From the NCBI RefSeq assembly GCF_016900875.1, contig NZ_JAFEUM010000010.1, forward strand, positions 1 through 64,000: a stretch of DNA of 64,000 bases, given 5' to 3'. The notes below the pieces were generated by a model that was not told where the DNA came from, made no database searches, and saw only the letters and a list, made by a program, of their open reading frames with translations. How positions within the stretch are numbered: position 1 is the first letter of the stretch; every line of letters starts with the position of its first letter. Made by a program: the position numbers and the translations under genes. Shown here piece after piece: positions 7,276 through 16,209 of the stretch. This DNA comes from Vibrio ulleungensis (GTDB lineage Bacteria > Pseudomonadota > Gammaproteobacteria > Enterobacterales > Vibrionaceae).

Positions 7276-9393
7276 GTGGGATTTAACTTACAGGAAAACA
7301 ATAGCAAACGATTAAGGCTAGATCGCATAGGTCGTTGGACTGTCAGCATTGGTGGTGTAAGCATATTGGCAATGCTTCTGCTCATCTTTGTTTTTTTAAC
7401 GATGGAACTCATTCCCATCTTTAACCAAAACAACCGACTCGCTGAAGGTACAGACAGTTTAGTGCTGCCAGAGAACGCTCAAGCCATTTACGCCAGTCAA
7501 GTCAGTGACACTGTCTATGCTGTGGACGACAAAAATGATTGGTTCCAACTGTCGACTGCCACACCTGTTGCAAAACGAGAGATATATATTCACCCCGGCT
7601 TTACACCAATCAATCGCGGTCGCGAACTGTGGCGTATGGAGACGTCGGGCAGAAATCAAGTTGATGTCTATTCATTAGATGACACGGTTGCCACTTCACA
7701 CAGCATAGAATTGCCTGTCGATCTCAATGAGGTGCAATCCTTATCGTATGTTGCTAAAAGCCAAAGTCTGACCTTAGTTGGCACGACAGATAGTGAATTG
7801 TTTACAGCTTATTTGAGTTCAAAAGGCAAGCGTCAGGTAACGGTGCTCAATAGGCAGCGTCTCGCCATTGAGGGTGTTGCATTATCCAGTGCCGGTGACG
7901 GACTTCTGTTGTGGGGGAAGGATAACATTTTGATCAGTCGTCTGAATGGCGCCGATATCCACACGCTAGCGACGATTGAAGGCATTGACGAAGACATCGT
8001 AGAGGCGCATTTGATACCAGGGAGTTTTGGCTTTGTCGCGCAAACGGCAAGTGGAGAGCTACAGTATTGGTCGATGTTATCACTTCAGCAAGGTTTTCAG
8101 ATCCAAAAATTAGCGCACCTTGATATGGGTGATCCGCAAGCTGAATGGGACTTAATGCATCGACACCGAACCGTACTTATTTTTGAACCGAGCAAAGGGG
8201 TAACAGCTTGGCAACTGACCAACAATACAACTTCTGAACTCCTTTCTTTTGATACAGCAGTGTCAGCGGCGGTTAATTTTACTTATTTACCTAACATCGA
8301 TAAAGCGGTGTGGTGGAGTGGGGATCAGCTACATCGTCTTCCAATGCGGGGCTATCGACCAGAATTGTCGCTTAAAAATGTGTTTGGAAAAGTGTGGTTT
8401 GATGGCTATGAAGAGCCTGAGTTTGTATGGCAAACAACAGCACTGGCTGACAATTATGAGGCGAAGGTCAGTTTAGTCCCACTAGTATTTGGCACCATCA
8501 AAGCTGCTTTCTATGCGATGTTGTTTGCAGTGCCAATCGCTATTGGTGGCGCGATTTATACTGCGTATTTCATGTCATCGGCCCTACGAGCGTGGGTGAA
8601 GCCAACCATTGAGTTAATGGAAGCGTTGCCTACCGTTATCATCGGTTTTCTAGCCGGTTTATGGCTTGCACCCATGATCGACGAAAATCTGGTAAGCAGT
8701 GTGCTATTTTTATTTCTGTTTCCACTGCTTATTGTACTGGTATCGTTTATTTGGTCATGGGTACCTAAAAAGGTCACCAGCAATATCCCAAGCGGGCTGC
8801 ACCTAATCACCGTTGTACCGATGATCATTTTCTCTTTGTTGCTAGCGCAATGGGCTGCGCCAATCATTGAAAATGGCTATTTTTTTGGCGACGTTCAAAC
8901 CTACTTAGCCGATCGTGGTATCGCTTATGATCAACGCAATAGTTTTATCGTAGGGATTGCGATGGGCTTTGCGGTCATTCCAACTATTTTTACGTTAGCC
9001 GAAGAGGCGATTTTCTCTGTCCCTAAACATCTTTCCCAAGCGGCGTTTGCATTAGGTGCATCCAAATGGCAGGCTCTGAGCAGCGTAGTGTTACAAACCG
9101 CAAGCTCTGGAATAGTGTCGGCGATTATGGTTGGGCTGGGCAAAGCCGTTGGTGAAACCATGATAGTTTTGATGGCGACGGGTAATACGCCAGTCCAGGA
9201 GTGGAATATTTTTGAAGGTATGCGTTCACTCGCCTCGACAATTGCGATAGAGATGCCGGAGTCGGAGGTTGCGAGCAGTCACTATCAAATTCTCATTCTG
9301 TCTGCATTTTTGTTATTTGTATTTACTTTTTTACTCAATTCATTGGCTGAGATGATTCGCCAACGTTTGAGAGAGAAGTATCGATCTTTGTAA
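7276..9393 (+). CDS. pstC: Phosphate ABC transporter permease PstC (long form)
   Basis: A 705-aa inner-membrane permease with a GTG start 2 nt after pstS. One membrane segment spans residues ~23-45. A periplasmic region of about 350 residues follows, rich in beta-strand-like repeats (propeller-like by eye). The canonical permease domain begins near residue 400 (MELMEALPTVIIGFLAG), with the EAA-like loop LSQAAFALGASKWQALSSVVLQTA and the GLGKAVGETM motif. E. coli PstC has only ~319 residues, so more than half of this protein is extra. Long PstC proteins are known from vibrios, Shewanella and Pseudomonas. Confidence 0.92.
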   Translation: MGFNLQENNSKRLRLDRIGRWTVSIGGVSILAMLLLIFVFLTMELIPIFNQNNRLAEGTDSLVLPENAQAIYASQVSDTVYAVDDKNDWFQLSTATPVAKREIYIHPGFTPINRGRELWRMETSGRNQVDVYSLDDTVATSHSIELPVDLNEVQSLSYVAKSQSLTLVGTTDSELFTAYLSSKGKRQVTVLNRQRLAIEGVALSSAGDGLLLWGKDNILISRLNGADIHTLATIEGIDEDIVEAHLIPGSFGFVAQTASGELQYWSMLSLQQGFQIQKLAHLDMGDPQAEWDLMHRHRTVLIFEPSKGVTAWQLTNNTTSELLSFDTAVSAAVNFTYLPNIDKAVWWSGDQLHRLPMRGYRPELSLKNVFGKVWFDGYEEPEFVWQTTALADNYEAKVSLVPLVFGTIKAAFYAMLFAVPIAIGGAIYTAYFMSSALRAWVKPTIELMEALPTVIIGFLAGLWLAPMIDENLVSSVLFLFLFPLLIVLVSFIWSWVPKKVTSNIPSGLHLITVVPMIIFSLLLAQWAAPIIENGYFFGDVQTYLADRGIAYDQRNSFIVGIAMGFAVIPTIFTLAEEAIFSVPKHLSQAAFALGASKWQALSSVVLQTASSGIVSAIMVGLGKAVGETMIVLMATGNTPVQEWNIFEGMRSLASTIAIEMPESEVASSHYQILILSAFLLFVFTFLLNSLAEMIRQRLREKYRSL

Positions 9394-9414
9394 TCGGTCT
9401 GGAGTTTGATCAAC

Positions 9415-11001
9415 ATGAAATGGTTACGAGATGGAACAGGATGGGTTTGGTTAACAGCAGGAATGCTGGGTATTGCGCTGTTTTCTGTATTTAGCGTTTT
9501 GTTGATTGTTGGCTGGCAAGGGTTATTTTATTTTTGGCCTCAATCACTGATTGAGTGGAATTCCAATGACACTCAATCAAGGATCATTGGTCAGATCTAT
9601 CAGAAAAACAGCAGCAATTGGCAACCCGTAGATGAAGAGCTTTGGACGATTAAAGTTGCGAATCGCGGCTACAATGATCTGGACTTTATCACCGTTGCTC
9701 GCAGTCAATTACAAGACCCATTAACACCTAAAGATGTAGCGGTTGTTGGGCGTTTAAAGGGCGGTGATTTTTTTGGGCGAGTTGTAGGCCTGAAAACAGA
9801 GCACGACGATATTATCGACCTCTCGGTAGAGCGCATTGAACAAGTTGTCGATGCGGCGCAAAGCAGTCGCGATACCATTGAATCTCTAACTGATGACGAT
9901 ATCAAAGCAAAAGCCTATCAAATTGAACAACTAAAGCAGAAACTGGCTCAACCGCTCAATAGCAGTGATTCACGTGTTCTTGCACTAGAGATAGCGCAGT
10001 TAGAGGAACAGGTAGAAGCTTCTGAATTTCGAGTGACAGAGCTTCGAGAAAATCTTATTGCTGAGCAATTGATTGTCGAAGAAATGGGTGGCGAAAAGGT
10101 TGCTATCCCTATGTTACTGGTTGAACAAGTCTATTTTCCCAATGCGATGAATACCTTTGAAAAAACCACTCATTGGTTGGTAGAGATCGGGCGATTTATT
10201 TCAGACAACCCACGCGAGGCTAACTCCGAAGGGGGTGTGTTCCCCGCGATATTTGGCACTGTGTTTTTGGTGATCCTTATGTCAATTGTTGTTATGCCTT
10301 TAGGCGTGATTGGTGCCATATATTTGCACGAGTATGCGGGCAACAACTGGTTCACTAAAATGATCCGAGTCGCGGTGATCAATCTCGCGGGTGTGCCTTC
10401 TATTGTGTATGGCGTATTTGGGCTCGGTTTCTTTGTCTATTCGTTTGGTGGCAGTATCGATGCTTTGTTTTATTCCGAGAAATTGCCGACACCGACGTTT
10501 GGCACTCCAGGGTTGCTCTGGGCTGCGTTGACACTTGCATTGTTAACGCTGCCTGTTGTGATCGTCGCAACAGAGGAAGGGCTATCCCGAATTCCACCGG
10601 GGTTAAAAGATGGCGCTTATGCATTGGGAGCCACCAAGTTTGAAACCATATGGACATTGGTATTGCCCATTGCGAGACCTGCATTGCTTACCGCCTTAGT
10701 GTTAGCGATTGCTCGGGCAGCAGGAGAGGTTGCGCCATTGATGTTGGTGGGTGTGGTTAAATTAGCCCCAAATTTACCTGTGGATGGCCAGTACCCCTTT
10801 ATTCACCTAGAGCGTAAATTCATGCACTTAGGTTTTCATATCTATGATGTTGGCTTCCAAACCAGTAATTTGGAATCCGCGCGACCTTTAGTTTATGCTA
10901 CGTCAATGCTGCTATTGACTGTGGTGGTGGGGCTTAACCTCACCGCAATTCGTATTCGTAATAACCTTCGTAAGAAGTATCAAGCAATGGGAATGGAGTA
11001 A
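9415..11001 (+). CDS. pstA: Phosphate ABC transporter permease PstA (long form)
   Basis: About 528 aa. An N-terminal membrane segment (residues ~8-33) is followed by a ~220-residue periplasmic insert. That insert contains a predicted coiled coil rich in E, Q and L (IEQLKQKLAQ to LEEQVEASE). The conserved permease domain begins near residue 280, with GAIYLHEYAG, AGVPSIVYGVFGLGFF, the loop GLKDGAYALGATKFETIW and ARAAGEVAPLML. The frame also allows TTG 9406, but GGAG at 9401-9404 sits correctly for ATG 9415. It pairs with the long PstC, so the two periplasmic insertions may interact. Confidence 0.92.
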   Translation: MKWLRDGTGWVWLTAGMLGIALFSVFSVLLIVGWQGLFYFWPQSLIEWNSNDTQSRIIGQIYQKNSSNWQPVDEELWTIKVANRGYNDLDFITVARSQLQDPLTPKDVAVVGRLKGGDFFGRVVGLKTEHDDIIDLSVERIEQVVDAAQSSRDTIESLTDDDIKAKAYQIEQLKQKLAQPLNSSDSRVLALEIAQLEEQVEASEFRVTELRENLIAEQLIVEEMGGEKVAIPMLLVEQVYFPNAMNTFEKTTHWLVEIGRFISDNPREANSEGGVFPAIFGTVFLVILMSIVVMPLGVIGAIYLHEYAGNNWFTKMIRVAVINLAGVPSIVYGVFGLGFFVYSFGGSIDALFYSEKLPTPTFGTPGLLWAALTLALLTLPVVIVATEEGLSRIPPGLKDGAYALGATKFETIWTLVLPIARPALLTALVLAIARAAGEVAPLMLVGVVKLAPNLPVDGQYPFIHLERKFMHLGFHIYDVGFQTSNLESARPLVYATSMLLLTVVVGLNLTAIRIRNNLRKKYQAMGME

Positions 11002-11002
11002 T

Positions 11003-11818
11003 ATGTCGTCGAGTTCCGCTTTTACATTTAATGCGCCGACGCGTATTCAAGACCTACCCAGCGAAAAAATCGCCATTGATATTGACGATTTTAGCCTGAG
11101 CTACAACGACACGCCTACGCTACACAATATCAGTATGCGTATACCAAAACGCCAAGTTACAGCATTCATTGGGCCCTCAGGTTGTGGTAAGTCGACGTTG
11201 CTTAGAAGCATTAACCGACTTAATGATTTGATTGAAGGCTGTCAACTGAGCGGCGATATCAAAGTTCATGACAAAAACGTCTATGACGCCGATGTGGATG
11301 TCTCTAAACTTCGACGCCGCGTTGGCATGGTTTTCCAAAAGCCGAACCCTTTTCCCAACTCTATATACGACAATGTCTGTTATGGTCTTCGTTTACAGGG
11401 AATCAAAGAGCGCCGCACCTTAGACGATGCCGTTGAAAAGGCGTTGCGAGATGCCGCGCTGTGGAAGGAAGTGAAAGATAAACTCCATAGCAACGCATTT
11501 GAGCTTTCTAGTGGACAGCAGCAACGCTTAGTTATGGCTAGAGCGATTGCTATCGAGCCAGAAGTGCTGTTATTGGATGAACCAACCTCGTCCCTAGACC
11601 CAATATCTACATTGACCATTGAAGAGCTTATAAACGAGCTTAAAACGCGCTACACCGTTGTGATTGTCACACACAATATGCAGCAAGCTGCCAGAGTAAG
11701 TGACTACACGGCATTCATGCATATGGGGAAATTGGTCGAATATAGAGATACAGATTCACTCTTTACCTCACCAAGACAAAAGCAGACAGAAGACTACATC
11801 ACGGGCCGTTACGGCTAA
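11003..11818 (+). CDS. pstB: Phosphate ABC transporter ATP-binding protein PstB
   Basis: A 271-aa ABC ATPase that energises PstC/PstA. Walker A is GPSGCGKST, with PstB-typical context LLRSINRLNDL. The Q-loop region reads VGMVFQKPNPFPNSIYDN, a PstB signature. The ABC signature is LSSGQQQRLVMARAIA, Walker B is VLLLDEPTSSLDP, and the switch histidine is in VTHNMQQAARVSDY. It starts 1 nt after pstA and is followed 30 nt later by phoU. Confidence 0.97.
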   Translation: MSSSSAFTFNAPTRIQDLPSEKIAIDIDDFSLSYNDTPTLHNISMRIPKRQVTAFIGPSGCGKSTLLRSINRLNDLIEGCQLSGDIKVHDKNVYDADVDVSKLRRRVGMVFQKPNPFPNSIYDNVCYGLRLQGIKERRTLDDAVEKALRDAALWKEVKDKLHSNAFELSSGQQQRLVMARAIAIEPEVLLLDEPTSSLDPISTLTIEELINELKTRYTVVIVTHNMQQAARVSDYTAFMHMGKLVEYRDTDSLFTSPRQKQTEDYITGRYG

Positions 11819-11848
11819 TAGTACGCAGGGATTACACAGGGTAATACA

Positions 11849-12550
11849 ATGCAATTTGGACGACACATATCCGAGCGCTTTAATGTCGAACTCGAAGCCA
11901 TACGCAGTAATGTATTGGCTATGGGCGGCATGGTTGAGCAGCAGTTTGCTTTTGCCATGCAAGCGTTACACAAGCAAGATTTTGAGCTTGCTCGCCAAGT
12001 GGTAAAAGATGACCGCAAGGTGAATGCGATGGAAGTCAGCATTGATCAAGCTTGCACACGTATTATCGCTCGGCGCCAGCCTACCGCGAAAGACTTGCGT
12101 TTGGTGATGGCAATCATTAAGACCATTACCGATCTAGAGCGAATTGGGGATGTTGCCAGTCGTATCGCTAAAGCGGCCATTGAGACGCCTAACACCGAGC
12201 CTTATCAAAAGTATCGCTCTGCGTTAGAAGCGCTAAGCCAAAAAGCACTCAATATGCTGCATCAAGTGCTCGATGCGTTTGCTCGAATGGATGTTGAAGC
12301 CGCAGGAGAGATCCATAAGTTAGATGATGACTTGGATAAGGAGTACAAACAGGTAGTTAAACACCTAATGGAATTTATGCAAGATGATCCAGACACCATT
12401 CCCGATATTCTTCAAGTAATGTGGTCTGCGCGCGCCATAGAGCGAGTCGGAGACCGGTGTCAGAACATCTGCGAGTACATCATTTATTTTGTAAAAGGAA
12501 AAGATGTGCGACACCTCGATGAGGATGAAATCGCCGATCTTCTCCGTTGA
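11849..12550 (+). CDS. phoU: Phosphate signalling complex protein PhoU
   Basis: A 233-aa all-helical protein made of two PhoU repeats. The metal-binding E/D-x-x-E/D-x-x-D pattern is visible in TITDLERIGDVASRIAK (first repeat) and SARAIERVGDRCQNICEY (second). PhoU couples PstB to PhoR and keeps the Pho regulon off when phosphate is plentiful. It is the last gene of the cluster and is convergent with cutC, with only 25 bp between their stops and no obvious hairpin. Confidence 0.96.
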   Translation: MQFGRHISERFNVELEAIRSNVLAMGGMVEQQFAFAMQALHKQDFELARQVVKDDRKVNAMEVSIDQACTRIIARRQPTAKDLRLVMAIIKTITDLERIGDVASRIAKAAIETPNTEPYQKYRSALEALSQKALNMLHQVLDAFARMDVEAAGEIHKLDDDLDKEYKQVVKHLMEFMQDDPDTIPDILQVMWSARAIERVGDRCQNICEYIIYFVKGKDVRHLDEDEIADLLR

Positions 12551-12575
12551 GAAAGTAGAAAGTGTTGAGGTAAAA

Positions 12576-13313
12576 CTATTTTAATAGCTGAGTGACTGCG
12601 TGGATTTTATCAAAATCGGTTACAGGGATAGAAAAATCATCAACATCCAAGCTTCCCATGGTCGCATCCACGTTTCGATATTGCATGTTACTGTCGCGTA
12701 GAGTTTTACCAGATAAATGAACTTCACGAACCCCAGTTTTAGCCACAATTTTAGCCACATTATCCTGATTAATACCGGCACCCGCCATAATAGATAAGCG
12801 GCCATTAGCCTGTTTAACCATGCTAGATAGAGTTTCAATTCCTAATTCAGCGTTCGCTTTACCACCAGAGGTGAGTACACGCTCTATACCTAGACTTATT
12901 AAGGATTCAAGAGCGTCGATATGATTGTTGCAGTGATCGATGGCACGGTGAAAAGTTACTCCTAATGGGCCCGCTAGTGCAATAGCTGCACGGCAAAACT
13001 CATGGTCGATATTGCCATCCGTATGCAACGCACCTATTACGATACCATCAAGATTAGCTTGTTTGGCTTGATGTATGTCGAACAACATTTGCTCTTTGTC
13101 ATGATCGCTAAACAAGAAGTCTCCCTGCCGAGCCCTAATCATTGCGTATACCGGAATGTTGCAATGACGCCTAGCCAAACTCATCAGCCCAGCGCTTGGG
13201 GTTAAGCCACCTACTTCTAGTGAGGAGCATAACTCTATTCGCCCAGCGCCAGCCTTGACGGCAATCAGCAGTGACTCAATATGATCAACACACACTTCAG
13301 TAGAAACAGACAT
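12576..13313 (-). CDS. cutC: CutC family protein (copper homeostasis)
   Basis: About 245 aa, a TIM-barrel protein of the CutC family. Hallmarks are the N-terminal EVCVDHIESLLIAVKAGAGRIELCSSLEVGGLTPS, VYAMIRARQGDFLFS, VTFHRAIDHC and VLTSGGKANA. The family was named for copper tolerance in E. coli, but its biochemical role is unsettled. An in-frame TTG precedes ATG 13313; AAGGTG lies at the right distance for the ATG. It is monocistronic by position. Confidence 0.92.
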   Translation of the reverse strand: MSVSTEVCVDHIESLLIAVKAGAGRIELCSSLEVGGLTPSAGLMSLARRHCNIPVYAMIRARQGDFLFSDHDKEQMLFDIHQAKQANLDGIVIGALHTDGNIDHEFCRAAIALAGPLGVTFHRAIDHCNNHIDALESLISLGIERVLTSGGKANAELGIETLSSMVKQANGRLSIMAGAGINQDNVAKIVAKTGVREVHLSGKTLRDSNMQYRNVDATMGSLDVDDFSIPVTDFDKIHAVTQLLK

Positions 13314-13352
13314 CAAAACACCTTAGTAAATTTAGCGGCTGTAACAATAACA

Positions 13353-13380
13353 AAAAAGCCAGCACACAGTGCTGGCTTTC
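13353..13380 (-). terminator. Hairpin between cutC and prx
   Basis: AAAGCCAGCAC and GTGCTGGCTTT form a perfect stem with A- and T-runs on the flanks. It lies downstream of prx on the minus strand and upstream of cutC, so it most likely ends the prx transcript. Confidence 0.75.
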
Positions 13381-13400
13381 ATCAATATTTAGGCTTGTTA

Positions 13401-13481
13401 GCTAATTACTTAACCTATACCTTGGCTGCTAATTGCTTAGCGATAACCTTAATTGCTAATTACTTAGCAAGGTCACCTTCG
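13401..13481 (-). repeat. 27-bp degenerate tandem repeat at the 3' end of prx
   Basis: Three near copies start at 13401, 13428 and 13455, each opening with GCTAATT[A/G]CTTA. The spacing is exactly 27 bp. The third copy includes the last codons and the stop codon of prx (read on the minus strand); the other two lie beyond the stop. Confidence 0.65.
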
Positions 13482-14068
13482 TGCTCAGATAGGAATGCCG
13501 CAACACCTGTTGGAGATGCGTCCATACCCGCTTTACCTTCTTCCCACTGTGCAGGACAAACTTCGCCGTTTTGCTGGTGGAAGTTAAGTGCATCAACCAT
13601 GCGAAGCATTTCGTCAATGTTACGACCTAGAGGAAGATCGTTAACCACTTGGTGGCGAACTAGACCATCTTCGTCGATTAGGAATGAACCACGGAAAGCG
13701 ACGCCATCTACTGGGTGCTCAACGTCGTACGCTTTACAGATTTCGTGTTTAACGTCTGCGATAAGTGGGTATTTTACTGGACCGATACCGCCATCTGCGA
13801 TGTCGGTGTTACGCCACGCGTTGTGAGAGAACTGTGAATCGATTGATACACCGATTACTTCAACGCCTTTGGCTTTAAAGTCTTCGAAACGTTTATCAAA
13901 CGCGATCAGCTCTGAAGGGCAAACAAAAGTGAAATCTAGAGGGTAGAAAAAAACTACCGCTTTTTTGCCTTTAGTGAACTCTGCAAAGTTGAAAGAATCA
14001 ACGATTTCGCCATTACCAAGAACAGCTGCAGCAGTAAAATCTGGTGCTTGACGGCCTACTAGTACCAT
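13460..14068 (-). CDS. Typical 2-Cys peroxiredoxin (AhpC/TSA family)
   Basis: A 202-aa thiol peroxidase that reduces H2O2 and organic hydroperoxides in the cytoplasm. The peroxidatic cysteine is C50 in PLDFTFVCPSE, and the resolving cysteine is C171 in GEVCPAQW, so it is a typical 2-Cys enzyme. No glutaredoxin domain is fused. The frame is open further upstream, but ATG 14068 has AGGAGCG and gives the family N-terminus MVLVGRQAPDF. It is divergent from an OxyR2-type regulator. This matches the prx2-oxyR2 arrangement described in Vibrio vulnificus. Confidence 0.93.
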   Translation of the reverse strand: MVLVGRQAPDFTAAAVLGNGEIVDSFNFAEFTKGKKAVVFFYPLDFTFVCPSELIAFDKRFEDFKAKGVEVIGVSIDSQFSHNAWRNTDIADGGIGPVKYPLIADVKHEICKAYDVEHPVDGVAFRGSFLIDEDGLVRHQVVNDLPLGRNIDEMLRMVDALNFHQQNGEVCPAQWEEGKAGMDASPTGVAAFLSEHEGDLAK

Positions 14069-14246
14069 GTGAACGCTCCTAAAATTTAATGTTTTGCCCG
14101 CATGGGCTCCTTTAATCTCGAGACATACTATAGTACATTTTTTATGATTGAAAAAAGCGAAATAAACGAATCGAAACAATCGAAAAAAACGATTGATCGT
14201 GGTATATAAAGGATAGCTTCAGATAACACAAACTAAAGAGCGTGAT
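14069..14246. promoter_or_regulatory. Divergent prx / oxyR2 promoter region
   Basis: The 178-bp spacer is AT-rich. It holds interleaved repeats of AATCGAAA and its complement (ATCGAAACAATCG and ACGATTGATCG, near 14168-14199) that could be operator sequence for the adjacent LysR-type regulator. No exact OxyR consensus could be assigned by eye. Confidence 0.4.
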
Positions 14247-15152
14247 ATGCAAAAATGGCCGAGTCTTAAACAGCTTAATTACTTAGTAACTTTGTATGAA
14301 ACTAGGCACTTTGGAGAAGCTGCGCGGCGTTGTTTTGTTAGTCAGTCAACGTTAAGCAAAGGCATTCAAACTCTCGAAGAGACGGTGTGCTGCACACTGT
14401 ACGAAAAGAAAGACAGCAAAAGTCCTTTGGTGTTTACCGCAATGGGCGAAAAAATTGTGGCCAGCAGTCGAGAGTTACTTGCTAAAGCTCAAGATCTTGT
14501 GGAATTAGGTGCATGCGGTGAAGGGCGAGAAATGGAGGGTGAGCTCCGTGTTGGGTGTATTCCAACGATAGCACCGTTCTTATTGAGTGATCTAGTGCAA
14601 GAGGTTAATCGTCGATTTCCCAACTTAACGATGCTGTTGCGGGAAGATACCACCAGTAACCTACTTGAGGCGTTGCAAAACGGCCAATTGGACGTGTTGA
14701 TACTAGCGCTACCGGTTGATATTGGAAATATGGCCAGCAGAGTAGTAGGGCAAGATCCTTTTCGTATGGTGATCAGTCGCGATCAAGTAAACGCCATCAA
14801 AATTCCAATTCGATATAAAGATCTACCTGATGAGTCTGTTTTTTTGTTGGAGAACGAGCACTGTCTCACCGAACATGCTGTGTCGGCTTGTCGCCTTACC
14901 GAAAAAGAAAAAATAAATCCTTTTACTGCAACGAGCCTGCATACATTGGTTCAAATGGTGGCTAATGGTCTAGGGACCACCTTTATACCTCAAATGGCGA
15001 TTGACCATGGATTGCTCGACAACCAGAGTTTGGTAGTGATTGAGCCTCCAGGTCAGTCAGCGTACCGAGATATAGGCTTAGTATGGCGTCCTAGTTCGTC
15101 ACGTATCTCTACATTTGAGCAGTTGTCCGAGTTGGTGAGCGATTTGCTATAG
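14247..15152 (+). CDS. oxyR2: OxyR2-type LysR-family peroxide sensor
   Basis: A 301-aa LysR-type regulator. The N-terminal HTH lies in LKQLNYLVTLYETRHFGEAARRCFVSQSTLSKGI. The effector domain carries the OxyR redox pair C206 and C215, nine residues apart in HCLTEHAVSAC, which form a disulfide on oxidation. The residue two before C206 is E204. In V. vulnificus, OxyR2 has Glu204 where OxyR1 has Gly, and this residue is linked to its unusual sensitivity to low H2O2. The divergent peroxiredoxin is its expected target. The residue numbering agrees exactly with that protein. Confidence 0.88.
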   Translation: MQKWPSLKQLNYLVTLYETRHFGEAARRCFVSQSTLSKGIQTLEETVCCTLYEKKDSKSPLVFTAMGEKIVASSRELLAKAQDLVELGACGEGREMEGELRVGCIPTIAPFLLSDLVQEVNRRFPNLTMLLREDTTSNLLEALQNGQLDVLILALPVDIGNMASRVVGQDPFRMVISRDQVNAIKIPIRYKDLPDESVFLLENEHCLTEHAVSACRLTEKEKINPFTATSLHTLVQMVANGLGTTFIPQMAIDHGLLDNQSLVVIEPPGQSAYRDIGLVWRPSSSRISTFEQLSELVSDLL

Positions 15153-15820
15153 AAGTAGTAGATAAATGCTCGATGATTGCACTAGTTTCTAATACAAAAT
15201 ATTGAATGCAGGCAAGTTAAAATAACGCAAATGCCGTTTAGAATGGTGTTTATTTTCTATCAATTGGTGTCTTTTAAGTGGTAAAACCACTGAATGGCGA
15301 AGCGTTAGTGTACCCAGATGAGTATTCAGCATTGCTAAGAACGGCGCGAGAATCTTGCAAATGGCATTAAACAAATCCCTAGTGGTGTAGTACGTCTACG
15401 AGTCTGCGCGGCTCGCAATAAACTTATACAGAACAGTGCTACCTGTATGTCGATATTTTGCCTAATACCGTGAGAAAGATTGATTCAATAGGTAAATAAA
15501 ACGCCACGAATAAAGAGCTAACCTCTCATTCACTTTCATGTTTGAAATGAACTTTAATTACGTAATTTTTTGCAATAATTAAACAAACTAGTGGAAAAGT
15601 AGAATAGTTTGAAATGTACATTTTGTTGTTTCTAGGTCTTTTACTCTAGGCTCAGTTAGTGTAATTTTTGGTCTACATACTGGGGAGTATAGCTATATTA
15701 ACCCTAATAGATACAATGATTTATATTCCTAGTTCTTTAGTTAATATTGGGAGAAGTTTTGAGATTGAAAGAAAAAAGTGTTTTCAACGTGATGTCTCAA
15801 TATGCATCTTGGATAACAGA
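15153..15820. other. Intergenic stretch without recognised genes
   Basis: About 670 bp of AT-rich sequence. A 61-codon minus-strand ORF (15189-15374) has no recognisable product and no convincing ribosome-binding site. A small hairpin AGTGG/CCACT lies near 15276-15290. I cannot assign a function here. Confidence 0.4.
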
Positions 15821-15864
15821 TAAGCGCTTGCACATGACAATGCCGTCCCGATTATATTGACAGA

Positions 15865-16019
15865 GTTCATGGGAGACCCTCTTCAATTACTGCGTTAACA
15901 GGCTCAGTTGAAGATCTTCAGTTAACACTGGTGTTGTGAGCAAATACTTAAGTGACTAACTGTTCCCTAAACTTGTGGCTTTTCCACACCACCGCTAACC
16001 TTTGGTTAGCGGTTTTTTT
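15865..16019 (+). ncRNA. Candidate small RNA upstream of vpsR
   Basis: No ORF is present, but the segment looks like an independent transcript of ~150 nt. It ends in a perfect terminator (15991-16020). Before it lie hairpin TGTGG/CCACA (15974-15988) and a long-range stem TCTTCAA/TTGAAGA (15880-15886 with 15908-15914). A promoter TTGCAC (15828-15833) with TTATAT (15852-15857) and an 18-bp spacer would start it near 15865. I do not recognise it as Qrr, CsrB-like, RyhB or Spot 42. Both the 5' end and the RNA itself are inferred. Confidence 0.45.
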
Positions 16020-16020
16020 A
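15991..16020 (+). terminator. Strong Rho-independent terminator (no upstream ORF)
   Basis: ACCGCTAACC and GGTTAGCGGT form a perfect 10-bp stem with loop TTT, followed by TTTTTT. The nearest upstream protein gene ends 840 bp away, so it probably terminates an RNA gene. Confidence 0.88.
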
Positions 16021-16209
16021 TGCAACTAACGTGATCAAAAGCTCAATTTGACCATCCATCGTACGGTTTTGTTACAAATAGTAATGGATGTGTTGAAAAG
16101 TGTCGTATAATTGTGTTCTCAATCTTGAGACGGATATTTACTCTTAGGTTGTATAAATTTAAAGCGTACAAATTATAAAATAAACTAAAAAACTAGAAGG
16201 ATAGTTGAG

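Noticed and set aside
9406..9414. TTG start for pstA three codons upstream
   Set aside because: The GGAG lies only one base from it, too close to work; ATG 9415 has correct spacing.
15189..15374. 61-codon minus-strand ORF
   Set aside because: No ribosome-binding site, no recognisable domain, and composition like that of the surrounding AT-rich spacer.
15828..15845. Sigma-54-like promoter (TTGCAC...ATGC), which would suggest a Qrr RNA
   Set aside because: The GG/GC spacing is one base off and the conserved Qrr sequence is absent downstream.
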